Source: Sambucus nigra (Eukaryota > Streptophyta > Magnoliopsida > Dipsacales > Adoxaceae). From it: a stretch of DNA of 64,000 bases. The notes under the pieces are model-generated. The model saw only the letters and a program-made list of their open reading frames with translations, was not told where the DNA came from and did no database searches. Positions 24,880-36,745 of this stretch are shown here, piece after piece. Numbering within the stretch: the first letter of the stretch is position 1; each line of letters opens with the position of its first letter. The stretch is from positions 398,062,561 to 398,126,560 of the forward strand of contig OX422208.1 of assembly GCA_949130495.1 (NCBI GenBank). Reading direction: 5' to 3'. The translations under genes and the position numbers were made by a program.

Positions 24880-26912
24880 AATGGGGTCTCCTAGAACACG
24901 TGCTAAGGAAGAAGTGTGGTAAGTTAGAATCAAATACATGAGTATGTCTCTTTGTAAGTTACCCTAAAGGAGCTAAAGGTGGTTTATTATATGATCTTAA
25001 GGACTAGAGGATGTTGGTAAGTATTAATGCCCAATACTTAGAGAGTGATTATATGATAAACCACAAACCCAAGATTAAGTAAATCCTACAGGATTTAAAA
25101 GGCCAAGACCAAATAATTGCTTCAAAATCACCCGTACAGGATGAAATACAACATGATATCGATAGTACACTACCTAGCGATTGTGGGAGTATTACCATTG
25201 ATCAGGATACACATATCATTTATATTGGACCACAAGTGGAGCCATGTAGTAGTGGGAGGATAAGGCATCAGCCTGATAGGTTTGTGTATTGGGTGAACAC
25301 TATAGTGAGATCTAAGGAGAACATGAAATGAATCCTAGGAAGTACAAAGAGGCACCCCAAGACAAGGACTCTACAATTTAGCTAAACGCTGTGAATAACA
25401 AGATGGATTCGATGTATTCCAATCAGGTTTAGGAGCTTAGCTTACCAGGTGGGATAAACCCCATTAGATGCAAGTGAATCTACAGTAAGAAAAAGGGGTA
25501 TGTGCGAAGGTGGAAACCTTCAAGGCAAGGATTTTTGTAAAAGGGTTTACTCGAAAAGAGGGGATCGACTATGAGAAAACCTTCTCATGGGTAACCATGC
25601 TAAAGTTTATCCAAATTACTTTATCCAGTAGGTCACATCTCGATCTCGATATTTGGTAAATGGACATCAAGACATGGTTCTTAAATGGTAATAGCAATGA
25701 GTGCATCTATATGATGCAACTCAGGGGATTCATAGGAAATGACCAAGAAATCAAAATGTGTAAGCTTAAGAGATCTATTTATGGAATTAATTAAACATCG
25801 AGGTCTTGGAACATCCGATTCAATCGGGCAATCAAATCTTTTGGTTTTGTTCAATGTCAAGATGAAACTTGTGTGTATAAAAAGAATGACGAAAATATAA
25901 TAGTAATTTTTTTACCATATATAGATGATTTTCTCCAATTAGAAATGATGTGGGTGTATTATCTAGCATAATAGTTTGGTTATCGAGTGAGTTAAATATG
26001 AAAGAATTATGAGCATCTAGTCACATCCTTAGAATTAAGCTTCTGTGTGATTAGAAAAATAAGTTGTTGGGCTTATCCCAAGCCACTTATATTAATGGTA
26101 TGCTCAAAATGTTTAGCATGAAAGATTCCAATAAATAATTTCCTCCTTTTAGGCATGGAATCACTCTATCTAAGGATCGGTGTCCTAAGACACCACATCA
26201 GATAGAAAGGATAAGGAATATACCTTATGTTCGACAGTGGGCAGCCTCGTGTATGTTATGTTGTCTATGATCTTGACATGTTCTCTGTCATTGGCATGGT
26301 TAGGAGATTATACTCTAACCTAGGTGAGGAACACTAGACTATAATAAAGCACATTCTCAAGTACATGAAAAGGACTAGAGATCATGTGTTAGTTTATTCA
26401 GTGGATAGTCTTATATCTATAGGCTATACCAACTCAGATTTTCAGTCGGATAAATATTCAAGGAAGATGACCACTGGATATAATCCTAGAAGGTGGAGCC
26501 ATAAGTTTAGGGCATATCAATCAAGCATGCATTGTTGATTGCACCATGGTAGCAAAATATGTTGCAACTTCGAAGGTAGAAAAAAAGGCGGTTTGGCTCC
26601 AAAATTTCCTAAGTGATTTATGTGTGGTTCCTTCAGTGCAATCGGTAATTACACTTTATTATGACAATAGCGGTGCAGTTGCTAACTCGAAATAACCAAG
26701 GATTCATAAAAGGGAAAAGCATATTGAGCGAATTTATAACTTGATACGAGAGATCACGCATAGAGGCAATGTCATCGTGACCAAGATTTCATTTCAAGAC
26801 AACCTAGAGGATCATTTTTCAAAGAGCTTATCAACTAAGTCTATTGATAGTCATGTAGAGGATATGGGTGTTAAATGCATATGCACATGTCTTTAAGACT
26901 AATTAGGAGATT
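24880..26912 (+). pseudogene. Degenerate copia pol (RT and RNase H)
   Basis: The plus strand holds a badly decayed Ty1/copia pol in many small frame pieces. At 25,150-25,280 are the tail of integrase and the linker before RT (SSGRIRHQPDRFVYWVN). At 25,660-25,800 is RT (MQLRGFIGNDQEIKMCKLKRSIYGI). Near 25,915 the catalytic box reads YIDD. At 26,440-26,870 is RNase H, with DNSGAVANSK, then HKREKHIERIYNLIREI and HVEDMGVKCI at the end. The piece begins beside the LINE's truncated 5' end, and gag, protease and the integrase core are missing. Confidence 0.75.
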
Positions 26913-28388
26913 ATTGAGATTTTTATTCTTAAAAAGATGTATCATTTATTTTTCAATAAAGGTGTATCATGTTCATTTGAAATAAGAATCATGCTAGTGA
27001 CAATGCCTTATATTTGTTTTAATTATACTGTATGCATGTCCATCAATTGGGCTTAGTAGGAATTCTAGTGAGTTTAGTTCGGCTTAATCACAGAAGATCA
27101 GGATTCTAGTTCAAGTATAATTGAATGGTTTAACGCCTAGATAGGGAGTTAACATCCTATTGGTAAAGTTGTTAGTACAATCCTAATAGTTTATCTTAAC
27201 AATAGATATTTGTCTGGTGGTTCTGGAACTTATCTCGTAGTTCAAAGAGGATTGTAACCGGTACAAGAATGTATTAAACAGGATTATAGTGAGATTCAAG
27301 CTTATGTACAGACTATATTAAACTTGCACAATCTCACGGGTTTATAAATGGTGCATAGGTTTTTAATCCAGAAGGTTATGGCAATTGGAGTGCTTGTAGA
27401 ATTATTTCTTTGAGTGTTATAAGTGAGACTCAATTTTATTGAATTTAAATCTTCACAAGTTGGGCAATCGTTATGTAAGTATATCTGAGATCATAATCTA
27501 GAGGAATCTTCATCCAAGAAATATTTTGGATTGTGATACCCCCTTGATAGGCTTCTAAATTTTTATTCAACTGGTAAACCTGGTCAGTGCATTTATTTCT
27601 AATAGAGTGTCAAATAAGTTAAGTCTGAGATTAATGAATAGATAAGAAGTTGGTTAATAATTATTAGCGACAAATCGATTTGACCAAAAGGGTATTGCAT
27701 ACTTAAGACGGGGAATCATATTATGTACCATATCAATTTTGCAAATAAGACATTATCATTTGAGTAATTGTAAGATTATTAAATTAGAGTGCAGGCGTAA
27801 TTATTTAGTGGACTTAATTACGATTAAATGGATAAAGGAAATAAATTACGATGATGTAATTTGGAATTTACAATTACCTATTTGGAAGCCAATTTAATTA
27901 TTTAGTCTTGAGTCCCTAGTATAGTTTATTTACCCAAGTAGCAGGGTCAAACTCTATGGAAACCCAGTTTAACCCAAGCCCACTACTTAAACCTATATGT
28001 ATTTGTATAAAGTAGGATTTTAAGTTGCATGAAACATACTTAAGGGTTGGGTAGGGAGAGGAAAAGTTTTTATAATGTCAATCCCCAACACATCTAATCT
28101 AACATGGATCCTTACCATAAATGAAATGAGTAAGGCACTTAAATATGATTAGATGCATGTACGATGATCTCATTCGAAATTAAGATCTGCCTCGCACGGT
28201 CCAGTATATGCCGATATTATAATTATCTACAGTGGCATATTAACGTTGTAAGTTGCAAAGTGTGACACAAAATTTTGAGAAAAGCGTACTTTTGATTCGT
28301 GACTTGATTTGTGTTGATAGTATATATATTCTTTCCATCTTGCAATGAATTGCCAAGTTGAGAATTGTATTCTTTTTATCTCGTACGA
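26913..28388 (+). mobile_element. Copia LTR (about 1.5 kb) following the decayed pol
   Basis: Directly after the RNase H end there is a purine-rich ggagatta followed by ttgagattttt, the expected LTR start. The stretch has no open frame and ends at a phrase tggtatcacaacgccc (28,390), which resembles a tRNA-Met primer site. If both borders are right, the LTR is about 1,476 bp. The start and end are inferred from context because no second copy is present for comparison. Confidence 0.45.
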
Positions 28389-29419
28389 ATGGTATCACAA
28401 CGCCCATGGGTCTAGTGCTAGGGACATAAAAACTGCTAAGCATGGGGGTGTTAATATGTTTTCTCCAATAATAAATAATAATATCTCAACGTCATAGATG
28501 GTATCATGACACATTCATTGAAGCTACAAATTTAATATATGGGTCATTTCACTCATAAGTGTGCCGATACTTTACTTATCAATTCAAGTCTCTCAACATG
28601 TAGCTTGATTAAATTCTAAGTTATTCTTTATCTCCCTGGCAGATACTAGAATCCAATAACAGCAAGTTGTGGAGATTGAGTTGAATCCAACAATAGCAAG
28701 TTGTAGAGATCGAGTTGAATCCAACGGCTATCTTCATTAGTATATATATATATATATTAAATGGCCAAGTTATGATTGTTGAACATCCTGAAAAATAGTT
28801 ATGCAATAATTCAATGTGAAGTATTAAAACATCCAATCATCTTAGCACAAAGTAGAATCAATAGGTTTCTCACTGTCTCTCAAAAAGAGTGTTGAAATTG
28901 TTATCCCACCTTTTAGTCGTCAAGGATATTAGACAAATCCTAGTTGGAGTGGACTACTTTCTAATAAGATTAAGGTATGTCCTTGTGGGAGTGCAAAATT
29001 AAAGAGCAACACTTATAGCTCATAATTTGGTGGTTGCATACCTTTAAGGTTGCCATTGATACCTTTAAAGGTTAATGTTGGTATCCTTAATTGTGTAAAA
29101 GTATATTATTTTTCTCATTGATCAAAAATTGTGAAATATTTTTAGATATACGTTATTAAATAATTACCTGGCTTGAATCATGTGGGAAGCATTGACTTTT
29201 CATGCTCATATGAACTGAATGATTTTTGCGAAAGATAGGATTAACTTGACAGAAAAACAAAGAGATGATAAAATGGTGATCAACTACCTGTGTAGGATTA
29301 ATCAACTACATTAAGTCTGATTTGTGGCGAATATAATATGCCTTGGAAAAAGGTATGGATGATAAAGGAATTCTCCTTAGTGGTGAATATAGACCCTACC
29401 CTACCCATCATAGTCATTG
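28389..29419. other. No gene seen; primer-site-like start, short repeats
   Basis: The interval starts with the primer-site-like phrase tggtatcacaacgcccatgg and could be the leader of a further, truncated copia copy. It also holds a 34-bp tandem repeat at 28,651-28,729 and a (TA)n run at 28,739-28,757. The small minus-strand open frames are not credible. The left breakpoint of the inversion described below probably lies in the right part of this interval or just beyond. Confidence 0.35.
28651..28757. repeat. 34-bp tandem repeat followed by (TA)n
   Basis: The unit starting aatccaataacagcaagttg occurs at 28,651 and 28,685, with a partial third copy (aatccaacggc) at 28,719. The copies differ at a few positions. 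A (TA)n run of about 19 bp follows. Confidence 0.8.
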
Positions 29420-29670
29420 TTGCAGATAAAAGTATAAATCTATATCATTGAACAAAGACACGGTGTTTCTCAATGGATACATAGATATAAGATTGACATG
29501 AGTAAACTTCATTGATTTGAGATCAGTGGAAAGAAACGCAAAGATTTATAGCTTATATTATTTTTTTATAGCTAAAGCATTAACAAGCCTGATTTCAAGA
29601 TACAAACTTGCAGAATATGAATTTCTCATGACTCAAGAAAACTCACTCCAAAAATACTGGTACACGACAG

Positions 29671-29687
29671 TCCCGCTCTGATACCAA
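29671..29687 (-). other. tRNA-Met primer-binding site of the inverted LTR
   Basis: The minus strand reads TTGGTATCAGAGCGGGA one base after the LTR end. TGGTATCAGAGC is complementary to the 3' end of initiator tRNA-Met, the standard copia primer. Confidence 0.85.
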
Positions 29688-29688
29688 T

Positions 29689-30080
29689 TGTTGAGAATAA
29701 CGAGTATAAAACTCTAATATTCGCAAGAAATGATTATAAGGAAGTACTCACTAAACCACTCTTTCAAAACACTTAAATAAGACTAACTCATAAAATACTA
29801 CACTCAAACTAAGATACAAATGCTAATTGCCTTATTGTTTTACTTCTTCTTGGATGATTATACAAACACAGGACATGGGGTATTTATAGCATGACAAATA
29901 CATTTTAGGCTACATATTAAACAAGTAAGGAAAAATTATAACCACACCTTTATACCTAACACACACTTATTTATCACAAGTGAAATATAGGTAAGCAATG
30001 ACATAACACACACTAATTTACCACTAGTGCAATATAGGTAAGTAATGACATCATATGGGTTGTGATGTTGAAACTTAATA
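29689..30080 (-). repeat. 5' LTR of the copia element, inverted, 392 bp
   Basis: The minus strand runs from TATTAAG at 30,080 to CTCAACA at 29,689. It contains a TATA-like ctataaatacccc in the middle, as in the other copy. It differs from the right LTR at about 26 positions. Its outer flank (minus strand) is TTACT. Confidence 0.9.
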
Positions 30081-31447
30081 AGTAATGGGGTGTGCGACCT
30101 TGCGAGAAAAAAAATACACAACACCAAGAGTGTAGTTATACAATCATCACCTAACCAACAATATCACTTCACTTGGAAGCAATGTTTATATGCCTCGAAT
30201 GGTTCGACTACACCAGCTTTAACACTCTTACTCCCTTATATAAAGCAATTATAGGCTTCCAAATATGTAATGCTCTCATGACATGACAAAAACTGATACG
30301 ACTACCACATACCCATTTGAGTCACATAATATGGTGTACTATTAAATAGTTTTCTAAGTCATCATGTCAAACCCAACCACTTTACTAGACATGCCCCTTA
30401 GACACTTATCTTCCATGTAGAAAAGGGTGCATAGCAGGTAGTATTTGCAATCTTAAGATTGACCAATGGCATATCAAAGGAAATATGTGTTTGAATGACT
30501 ACTTAATGCACAAAATGTGATTACACAAACTATTAGTGATACTCGGGATCCTTTGCACACGCTAGGGTTGATATGTTACCTTAACAAAGAAGTCCAACCA
30601 TGTCTATATGGGCTGTACCACCTATAAATTACATAAGTCTCCTTAACCAAATACTAATGTGTTTAGGTCGTTCATTAGATATAAAAGTTCTTGGAAACAA
30701 CAGAAGCTAATTTATACAAAGAAAGTCAACACGCTCTTGATCCGACGCGTAAAGAAGCTTCTTACGACATCTGACCAAATAATCCTTCAAGACTCCTTAA
30801 GAGCTATGTTTTTTTTCAAACACAATCATGGGTGTTCCTAATTAGTAAGCAAGAATACAAAATGTGAAGCAAGCATGTGCACACATGTCGTTAGCCGAAC
30901 TTTCTTAAAAGTATCTTATTTACTTTAGCACAATATGAGTGAATCTTTAACGTTTATGATTTTACAAGTTTATCGAAAACCTCTCACCAACTCGTCAACT
31001 CACAAGTATGGAATTACATTAAACAAAAATTATGTTAAGCCTATGTGCATATAAAGCATAATATACATTAGACTCTTTTTAGTTAAGTACACAATATAAC
31101 ATTAAAATTTTATAGAGGCTTTATTTTATCCCCACGCAAACACCATTAGTTCAGGGAAATATTTAGACTTGTGTCACTTTCATATATTGTGCATGCATAT
31201 TTTGAACTTACACACTCAGAATTTCGCAAACATCTTTCATCTTAGGCCACACAAGACAAAGCGATTGGTATAACTTAAAAAATTCTCAGGATTTAAATTC
31301 AATCACAAACTTCAACTAATCCTCGTCTCGCGTAGCTAAAATGGGCACAAATATCTCCAATGGGGAAACCAATTATATGTAATCAACCATGCAAATATAA
31401 ATGATTTATTTTGAACCGTAAAACACGCGATGTAGTCCATTCCATTT
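30081..31447. other. Inverted former flanking DNA; no gene seen
   Basis: Under the inversion model this is the original DNA to the left of the copia insertion, now flipped. The only open frame of note (30,659-30,841, plus strand) has no recognisable domain. The sequence is AT-rich and non-repetitive to the eye. The right inversion breakpoint should fall near its right edge, just before the gag start. Confidence 0.4.
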
Positions 31448-32470
31448 ATCATAAAACCACTAGTTGATCTTTAAGTAGTTGGAGGAATCAAGAAGCTCAA
31501 CCACAAAAATTACAATACGTGGGTGACATGTATGACGTCTTATATGCAAGGATAAGACCTTTGGGAGGTCGTTGGCGGTAGTGAAGTTATGCAATCGGAG
31601 GTTGATGACTTTACGAAAATGGAAGATTAAAGCGGGAAAAGCGATGTTTGCCTTAAAGATCACAATTGAAGAAGAAATGTTGGACCACATCCAGGATTCC
31701 AAAACACCGAAAGAAGCATGGGAAACTTTCACTACACTTTTTTCAAAGAAGAACGACACAAGACTACAACTTCTCGAGAACGAGTTGCTATCGATGGCGC
31801 AACGCGACATGACTATCACCAAGTACTTTCACAAGGTGAAGAAAATATGCCACGAAATTTCAAATTTAGATCCAACAGCTGCTATTGGTGAAACCAGGAT
31901 AAAAAGAATAATTATCCATGGTTTGAGGTCTGAATACCGAAGTTTTGTTATTGTTGTACAAGGATGGCCGACTCAACCATCACTTGTTGAGTTTGAAAAT
32001 TTTCTTTCCAGTCAAGAATCTATGGCTAAGAAAATGGGTGGAGTCTCGCTGAAGGGTGAGGAGGAAGCGCTCTACACCAACAAAAGCAAAGGCTACTTCA
32101 AGCAGCACGTCGGAAGGGATATAAAAAGGATGATGATAAGGCAAAAATTCATCAAGGAGGGGGAGATTCTCGTACAGGGGGAGCTTCAAATAATCGTGGC
32201 TACGGTGAAATATTTGAGGGAAAATGTTACAACTGCAGCAAGAAGGGACATATGGCAAAAGATTGTTGGTCCAACAAAAGGCCCGCTGAGAGCAATGCTG
32301 CTACTTCCAATTCAAAGGAGAGAAGTGAAGATCATTGGGATGTTGAAGCATCTTTTGCTGTGGAAGAGGAGGAGTTAGCTCTCACAGTCTCGACAGTTGA
32401 GAGGATCGACTATGAGAATGATTGGATTATCGACTCAGGCTGCTCAAATCACATGATGAGTGATAAATAG
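31448..32470 (+). pseudogene. Copia gag and protease, broken
   Basis: The N-terminal part (from about 31,448) reads VVGGIKKLNHKNYNTW and then QG-stop-DLWEVVGGSEV, the typical copia gag opening. A frameshift near 31,620 moves the reading into the 268-codon frame at 31,572-32,378, with KAGKAMFALKITIEEEMLDH and TPKEAWETFTTLFSKKNDTR. A further shift leads to the zinc knuckle [14 protein letters not shown] (about 32,227-32,268). The protease active site [10 protein letters not shown] follows at 32,430-32,465 before a stop. Gag would build the particle and protease would mature it; both are dead here. Confidence 0.85.
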
Positions 32471-32509
32471 AAGTCACAGAGCCTATCAAAAAACAAGTAA
32501 AATAGAGTT

Positions 32510-33655
32510 GTGGTAACAGCCAACAACTCAAGGCTACCAATAGCTCATATCGGTAAGACAGTAGTAGCACCTCAATACAGTTATAACCAGGTGCTACTTC
32601 AAAATGTCTACCATGTTCCGAGTATGAGGAAAAATCTACTTTCAGTGGCACAATTAACATCATCAGGATACTTTGTCTTATTTGGTCCACGAGATGTGAG
32701 GGTATATTAAGACCTCAAGATCTCAGGAATGCCAATAATGGAGGGACGGCGATTGGAGTCAGTCTATGTGATGTAAGCAGAGTCTGCGTATGTAGACAAG
32801 ATAAGAAAAAATGAGACAGCAGATTTATGGCACGTGCGATTGGGCCATGTTAGCTATTCTAAGCTAAAGATGATGACGAAGAAGTCAATGCTCAAGGGAC
32901 TTCCTTAATTTGACGTGAGGATAGACACGGTCTGTGCGGGATGTCAGTATGATAATGCACATCAATTACCAAACGAAGAATCAAAGTTTAGAACAAAGGA
33001 ACCATTAGAGTTAGTTCACTCTGATGTGTTCGGACCAGTAAAGCAACCATCAGTTGGTAAGATGCGGTATATGGTAACGTTTATTGAGGACTTATCCAGG
33101 TATGTATAGGTTATCTTTATGAAAGAAAAATCTGATATGTTCTTAAAGTTCAAAGAGTTCAGAGAGACGATTGAAGGAGAAGTGGGGAAGAAGATTATTT
33201 GTCTACGCACAAATAATGGAGGAGAATATACCTCAAATGAGTTTTTTCAGTATCTACGAGACTGTAGAATGCGTCATCAATTTACTTGTGCCAATACCCC
33301 CCAACATAATGGAGTAGCAGAAAGAAATAATTGACATCTTACAGAAGTTTGTCGGAGTATGATACATGCTAAGAATGTACCGGGAAGATTTTGGGTTGAA
33401 ACTATGAGAACTGCAGCCCATGTGTTTAACAAACTTCCTCAACCAAGGTTAGAGTTTGTTTCACCTTTTGAGAAATTATGGGTAATGAAACCTGTAGTTA
33501 GTGACTTTCGAGTATTCAGCTGTGTATGCTATGTATTTGTTCCTAACCATCTACATAGCAAGTTTGACAAGAAAGCCGTCAGATGTACCTTTGTGGGATA
33601 CGACAACCAGAGGAAAGGGTGGAAATGTTGTGATCCTACGATTGGAAGGTGTTAA
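32510..33655 (+). pseudogene. Copia integrase, broken by stops
   Basis: Pieces in order: the pre-integrase part with [14 protein letters not shown] (32,600s), then the zinc-binding part with WHVRLGHVSYSKL (near 32,830) and [13 protein letters not shown]. The core follows with [11 protein letters not shown] (first catalytic D), [18 protein letters not shown] (aspartate replaced by asparagine in the second catalytic box) and [11 protein letters not shown] (catalytic E). The downstream segment has RFWVETMRTAAHVFNKLP and CTFVGYD. In-frame stops lie near 32,710, 32,908, 33,108 and 33,332, so the enzyme is not made. Confidence 0.85.
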
Positions 33656-34039
33656 ACGTCACTAGATGTGGTGTTTGATTAAGCATATTCTTGGTGGTCC
33701 ATCCTTAGAAAAGGAGGTATTATCAAACTCGAAGGAATTTGAAGAGAAGCTGCAACAGAAAATGGGAGAGTAGACTCCTCAAATCCTATCAAGCTCACAC
33801 GAAGCTGAAGATTCATATGATGATGATAATATCGAGCAAGAAGTAACTCAGAATCCTTGGAAAACTGGTGTATATTACCAACCAGATGAAGAAGGTGGAC
33901 CTAGTGAAATGAAAGTATCAACTCCACAATCACAACTCAGGAGGTCAACAAGAATCAGAAAGCTAAATCCCAAATACGCCAACGCAACTATAGAAGAAGA
34001 AGCAAGTGTAAAAGAACCTGATATGTATGAAGAAGCATC

Positions 34040-34766
34040 CTAGAATTCTTAGTGGATTAAAGCTATGGAAGAAGAAATCACTGCACTAGAGCAAAATCAG
34101 ACTTGGGATCTCGTGCTGAAGCCAAGAGATGTGAAAGTCATATCATGTAAATGGGTTTACAAGATAAAGCGTCGTCCAGATGGATCAATTGAGAGATATA
34201 AAGCTCGACTGGTGGCTCTAGGGTTCTCTCAATAATATGGACTAGACTATGATGAAACATTTAGTCCAGTGGCAAAGCTTATAACTGTACGAGTCCTACT
34301 TGCACTTGCAGACAACAAAGATTGGAACTTATGGCAAATGGATGTGAAGAACACATTTCTTCATGGGGAGTTAGATCGGGAGATCTACATGATTCAACCA
34401 ATGGATTTTCATAATCAAGATCATCCTGAGCATATGTGTAAGTTACGAAAGGCACTCTATGGATTGAAACATGCACCAAGGGCGTGGCATGGTAAGATTG
34501 CTGAATTTCTAACTCAAAGTGGTTATTCAGTAACACCTGCAGATTCTAGCTTGTTTGTCAAAGCTAATGGAGGAAAGTTAGCTATCGTACTGATATACTG
34601 GATGATTTTATCATAACCGGTGATGATGAGGCAGAAATTCTTCTAACAAAGGAGAATTTATCAGTTCGTTTCCAGATGAAGGAACTTGGACAACTCAAGC
34701 AAGTTTGAAAACTTTCGTCGTCAATTCGGCATGGTGAAAGGAATGATAGTAGATGTTGAGGGGGAG
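34040..34766 (+). pseudogene. Copia reverse transcriptase; RNase H deleted
   Basis: The reading WIKAMEEEITALEQNQTW and then SCKWVYKIKRRPDGSIERYK leads into the open frame 34,269-34,616 (LITVRVLLALADNKDW, QMDVKNTFLHGELDREIYM, CKLRKALYGLKHAPRAWH). A one-base shift breaks the catalytic box (34,590s), and the frame resumes with [14 protein letters not shown]. After [11 protein letters not shown] at about 34,700 the text jumps to [20 protein letters not shown], which is normally the very end of pol. The whole connection and RNase H domain, several hundred codons, is therefore missing. The polypurine tract gagggggag precedes the LTR. Confidence 0.85.
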
Positions 34767-35158
34767 TATTAAGTTTTAACATCACAATCCATATGATGTC
34801 ATTACTTACCTATATTGCAATGGTGGTAAATTAGTGTGTGTTATGTCATTGCTTACCTATATTTCACTAGTGATAAATGAGTGTGTGTTAGGTAGAAAAG
34901 TGTGATTGTAATTTTTCCTTCCTTGTTTAATGTGTGGCCTAAAATGTATTTGCCATGCTATAAATACCCCATGTCCTATGCTTGTATAATCATCTAAAAA
35001 GAAGTAAAACGGTAAGGCAATTAGCATTTGTATCTTAGTTTTAGTGTAGTATTTTATGAGTTGGTCTTCTTTAAGTGTTTTGAAATAGTAGTTTAGTGAG
35101 TACTTCCTTATAATCATTTCTTGCGAATATTAGAGTTTTGTACTCGTTATTCTCAACA
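34767..35158 (+). repeat. 3' LTR of the copia element, 392 bp
   Basis: It starts TATTAAG right after the polypurine tract and ends CTCAACA, followed by TTACT. Both LTR copies begin TA rather than TG, so the family appears to have TA...CA ends. A TATA-like ctataaatacccc lies near 34,968. Confidence 0.9.
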
Positions 35159-35865
35159 TTACTTGTATGAGGTGGTAAGAGAAACAAACTCGTAAAGATT
35201 ATGGACTTGTCCTGTGTGGGTGGGGAGGGATGTAATATTCAGGTCAAGTTATCCTGAACTAGTTCTCATGATCCTCCCACTTAGTTAATGAATCTCAACC
35301 CAACAAGTTTGGTCAAGTTTAAGTCTCCTTAGTGTAGCGTACTTAGTATTATATTTTCTACGCCAAATCCCTATATATTTTGATAACCATCTCCTAAACT
35401 CAATTGAATTGAGTTCTTCATTTTCTATGTAAAGGGATATGTTCACTTGATAGGATTCTCCTAAGAGAACTCACTTAGATCCTGCACACATTGATTCACT
35501 AAAAAAAACTCTCAAAATTCTCTAAAGTGTCCACCATTGTCTTGATATTGCGAATGTGTATCAAACAAGCAATTATGATAGTAAAATATCTATGATATTA
35601 AGAATGTACAGGAAAAATACTCTCATTCTTTAAAACATTTGTGGTGCGATGGTCAGGCAACATTCGACTCAAATAAATTCGAGGGGTATTCGCAAAAGGT
35701 ATATCCTAAATTGTTTATCTGATTTGTGAAGTTGACTTACAATTTGGAAATGTCAATTCCTTGCAATAATTATATACATGAAAAATAAAAGAAGAACAAA
35801 CTGAAGACTCCTAGTTCCCACGGTTGCATCATCCTACCACAACTGAAATATTCTGCAATTATATT
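35159..35865. other. No gene seen
   Basis: AT-rich intergenic sequence between the copia target duplication and the start of the Harbinger-like element. No motif was recognised. Confidence 0.4.
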
Positions 35866-36179
35866 TAAGGGTCCGTTTGGTTCGTGGTGAAATACTTTTC
35901 ATCGTGTTAAAAATAAAAGATGAATTATTAGCTTGGTGATTTTATTTTCACCATCTCCATTTGGATGGTCCAGTTTTCACTAGGTGAAAATTTAAACTTT
36001 TTCACCTTTTGTTGTTTGGATGGTCAAGATAAATATGGTGAAAAAATAAAATGACTATATTAACCCCATACTTCAAATGCACACAAAAATAGTTATATTT
36101 AACTATTTGATTTTCATCACACAAGTGTCAATGACCATTAAAAAATATTCACTTATCTCATACTCAAATTTGACACAAT

Positions 36180-36211
36180 CCCCCCCCCCCCCAACACACA
36201 CACACACACAC
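36180..36211. repeat. Poly-C and (CA)n microsatellite
   Basis: A run of about 12 cytosines is followed by aa and a (CA)n run, within the left arm of the Harbinger-like element. Confidence 0.9.
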
Positions 36212-36249
36212 GTCATATTTGGTTACGAAAGACAAATAAGAATAAAAAG

Positions 36250-36322
36250 TTTAAAAAAACAGTACCAATTAAAAAAAACAGTCCTAATTAAAAAAGAAAA
36301 TAGTCCCAATTTAAATAAGAAG
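36250..36322. repeat. Left part of the 'agtcccaatt' repeat array
   Basis: Two to three irregular units of a(n)-cagtcc-aatta are seen just left of the Tat element insertion. The same repeat continues on the other side, so the element landed inside the array. The target duplication AGAAG occupies 36,318-36,322. Confidence 0.7.
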
Positions 36323-36730
36323 TGTGGTGACAATCATTGTGCAACACAAATAAATAAGAAGAAAACATTCACCAAGTAAGAACAAGGAATATAAAATGAC
36401 AATCACACAACAAAGGATGTACGTGGTTCAGCAAAGATGTGCCTATGTCCACGGTGGTGCAGTCGATATTATTTCTATATACTCCGGAGAGTAATTACAG
36501 AGAATACAAAAAACTGTCCTTTTACCCTGGACCTAGGGTTTAATATATACATGTACATGTAGGTAAGTGGAGGTGATGGGTTCCCCCACGTCTTCCATCT
36601 CCCCTATAACTTCCTTTAATGAGAACGTGGCGGGAGACCGGATCAAAATAAGAAATGAGGGGCCTGGACTTTGCGCCGCCAGGACTGGGCTACTCGTCCA
36701 GGCCCATGGTCCTAATTTCGGGTACCTACA
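36323..36730 (-). repeat. 3' LTR of the Tat element, 408 bp
   Basis: On the minus strand it runs from TGTAGGTACCCG at 36,730 to GTCACCACA at 36,323. It holds a TATA-like tatatattaaacc at about 36,537-36,550. The open frame 36,567-36,782 on the plus strand lies mostly in the LTR and is not a gene. Confidence 0.95.
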
Positions 36731-36745
36731 ATTGCCCCTAGATTT
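36731..36745 (-). other. Polypurine tract of the Tat element
   Basis: The minus strand reads aatctaggggcaat immediately before the 3' LTR. This is the primer for second-strand synthesis in such elements. Confidence 0.7.

Larger units (their letters stand above)
29420..35158 (+). mobile_element. Copia element with an inverted 5' LTR
   Basis: One Ty1/copia insertion whose 5' part is flipped. The internal region (31,448-34,766) and 3' LTR (34,767-35,158) are in plus orientation. The 5' LTR (29,689-30,080), primer site and leader lie to the left in minus orientation, separated by about 1.37 kb of former flank. Both LTRs are exactly 392 bp and match at about 93% by eye. In element orientation the base run before the 5' LTR and the run after the 3' LTR are both TTACT, the target duplication. 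The matching duplication shows that the two LTRs came from one insertion. RNase H has been lost by an internal deletion. Confidence 0.8.
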
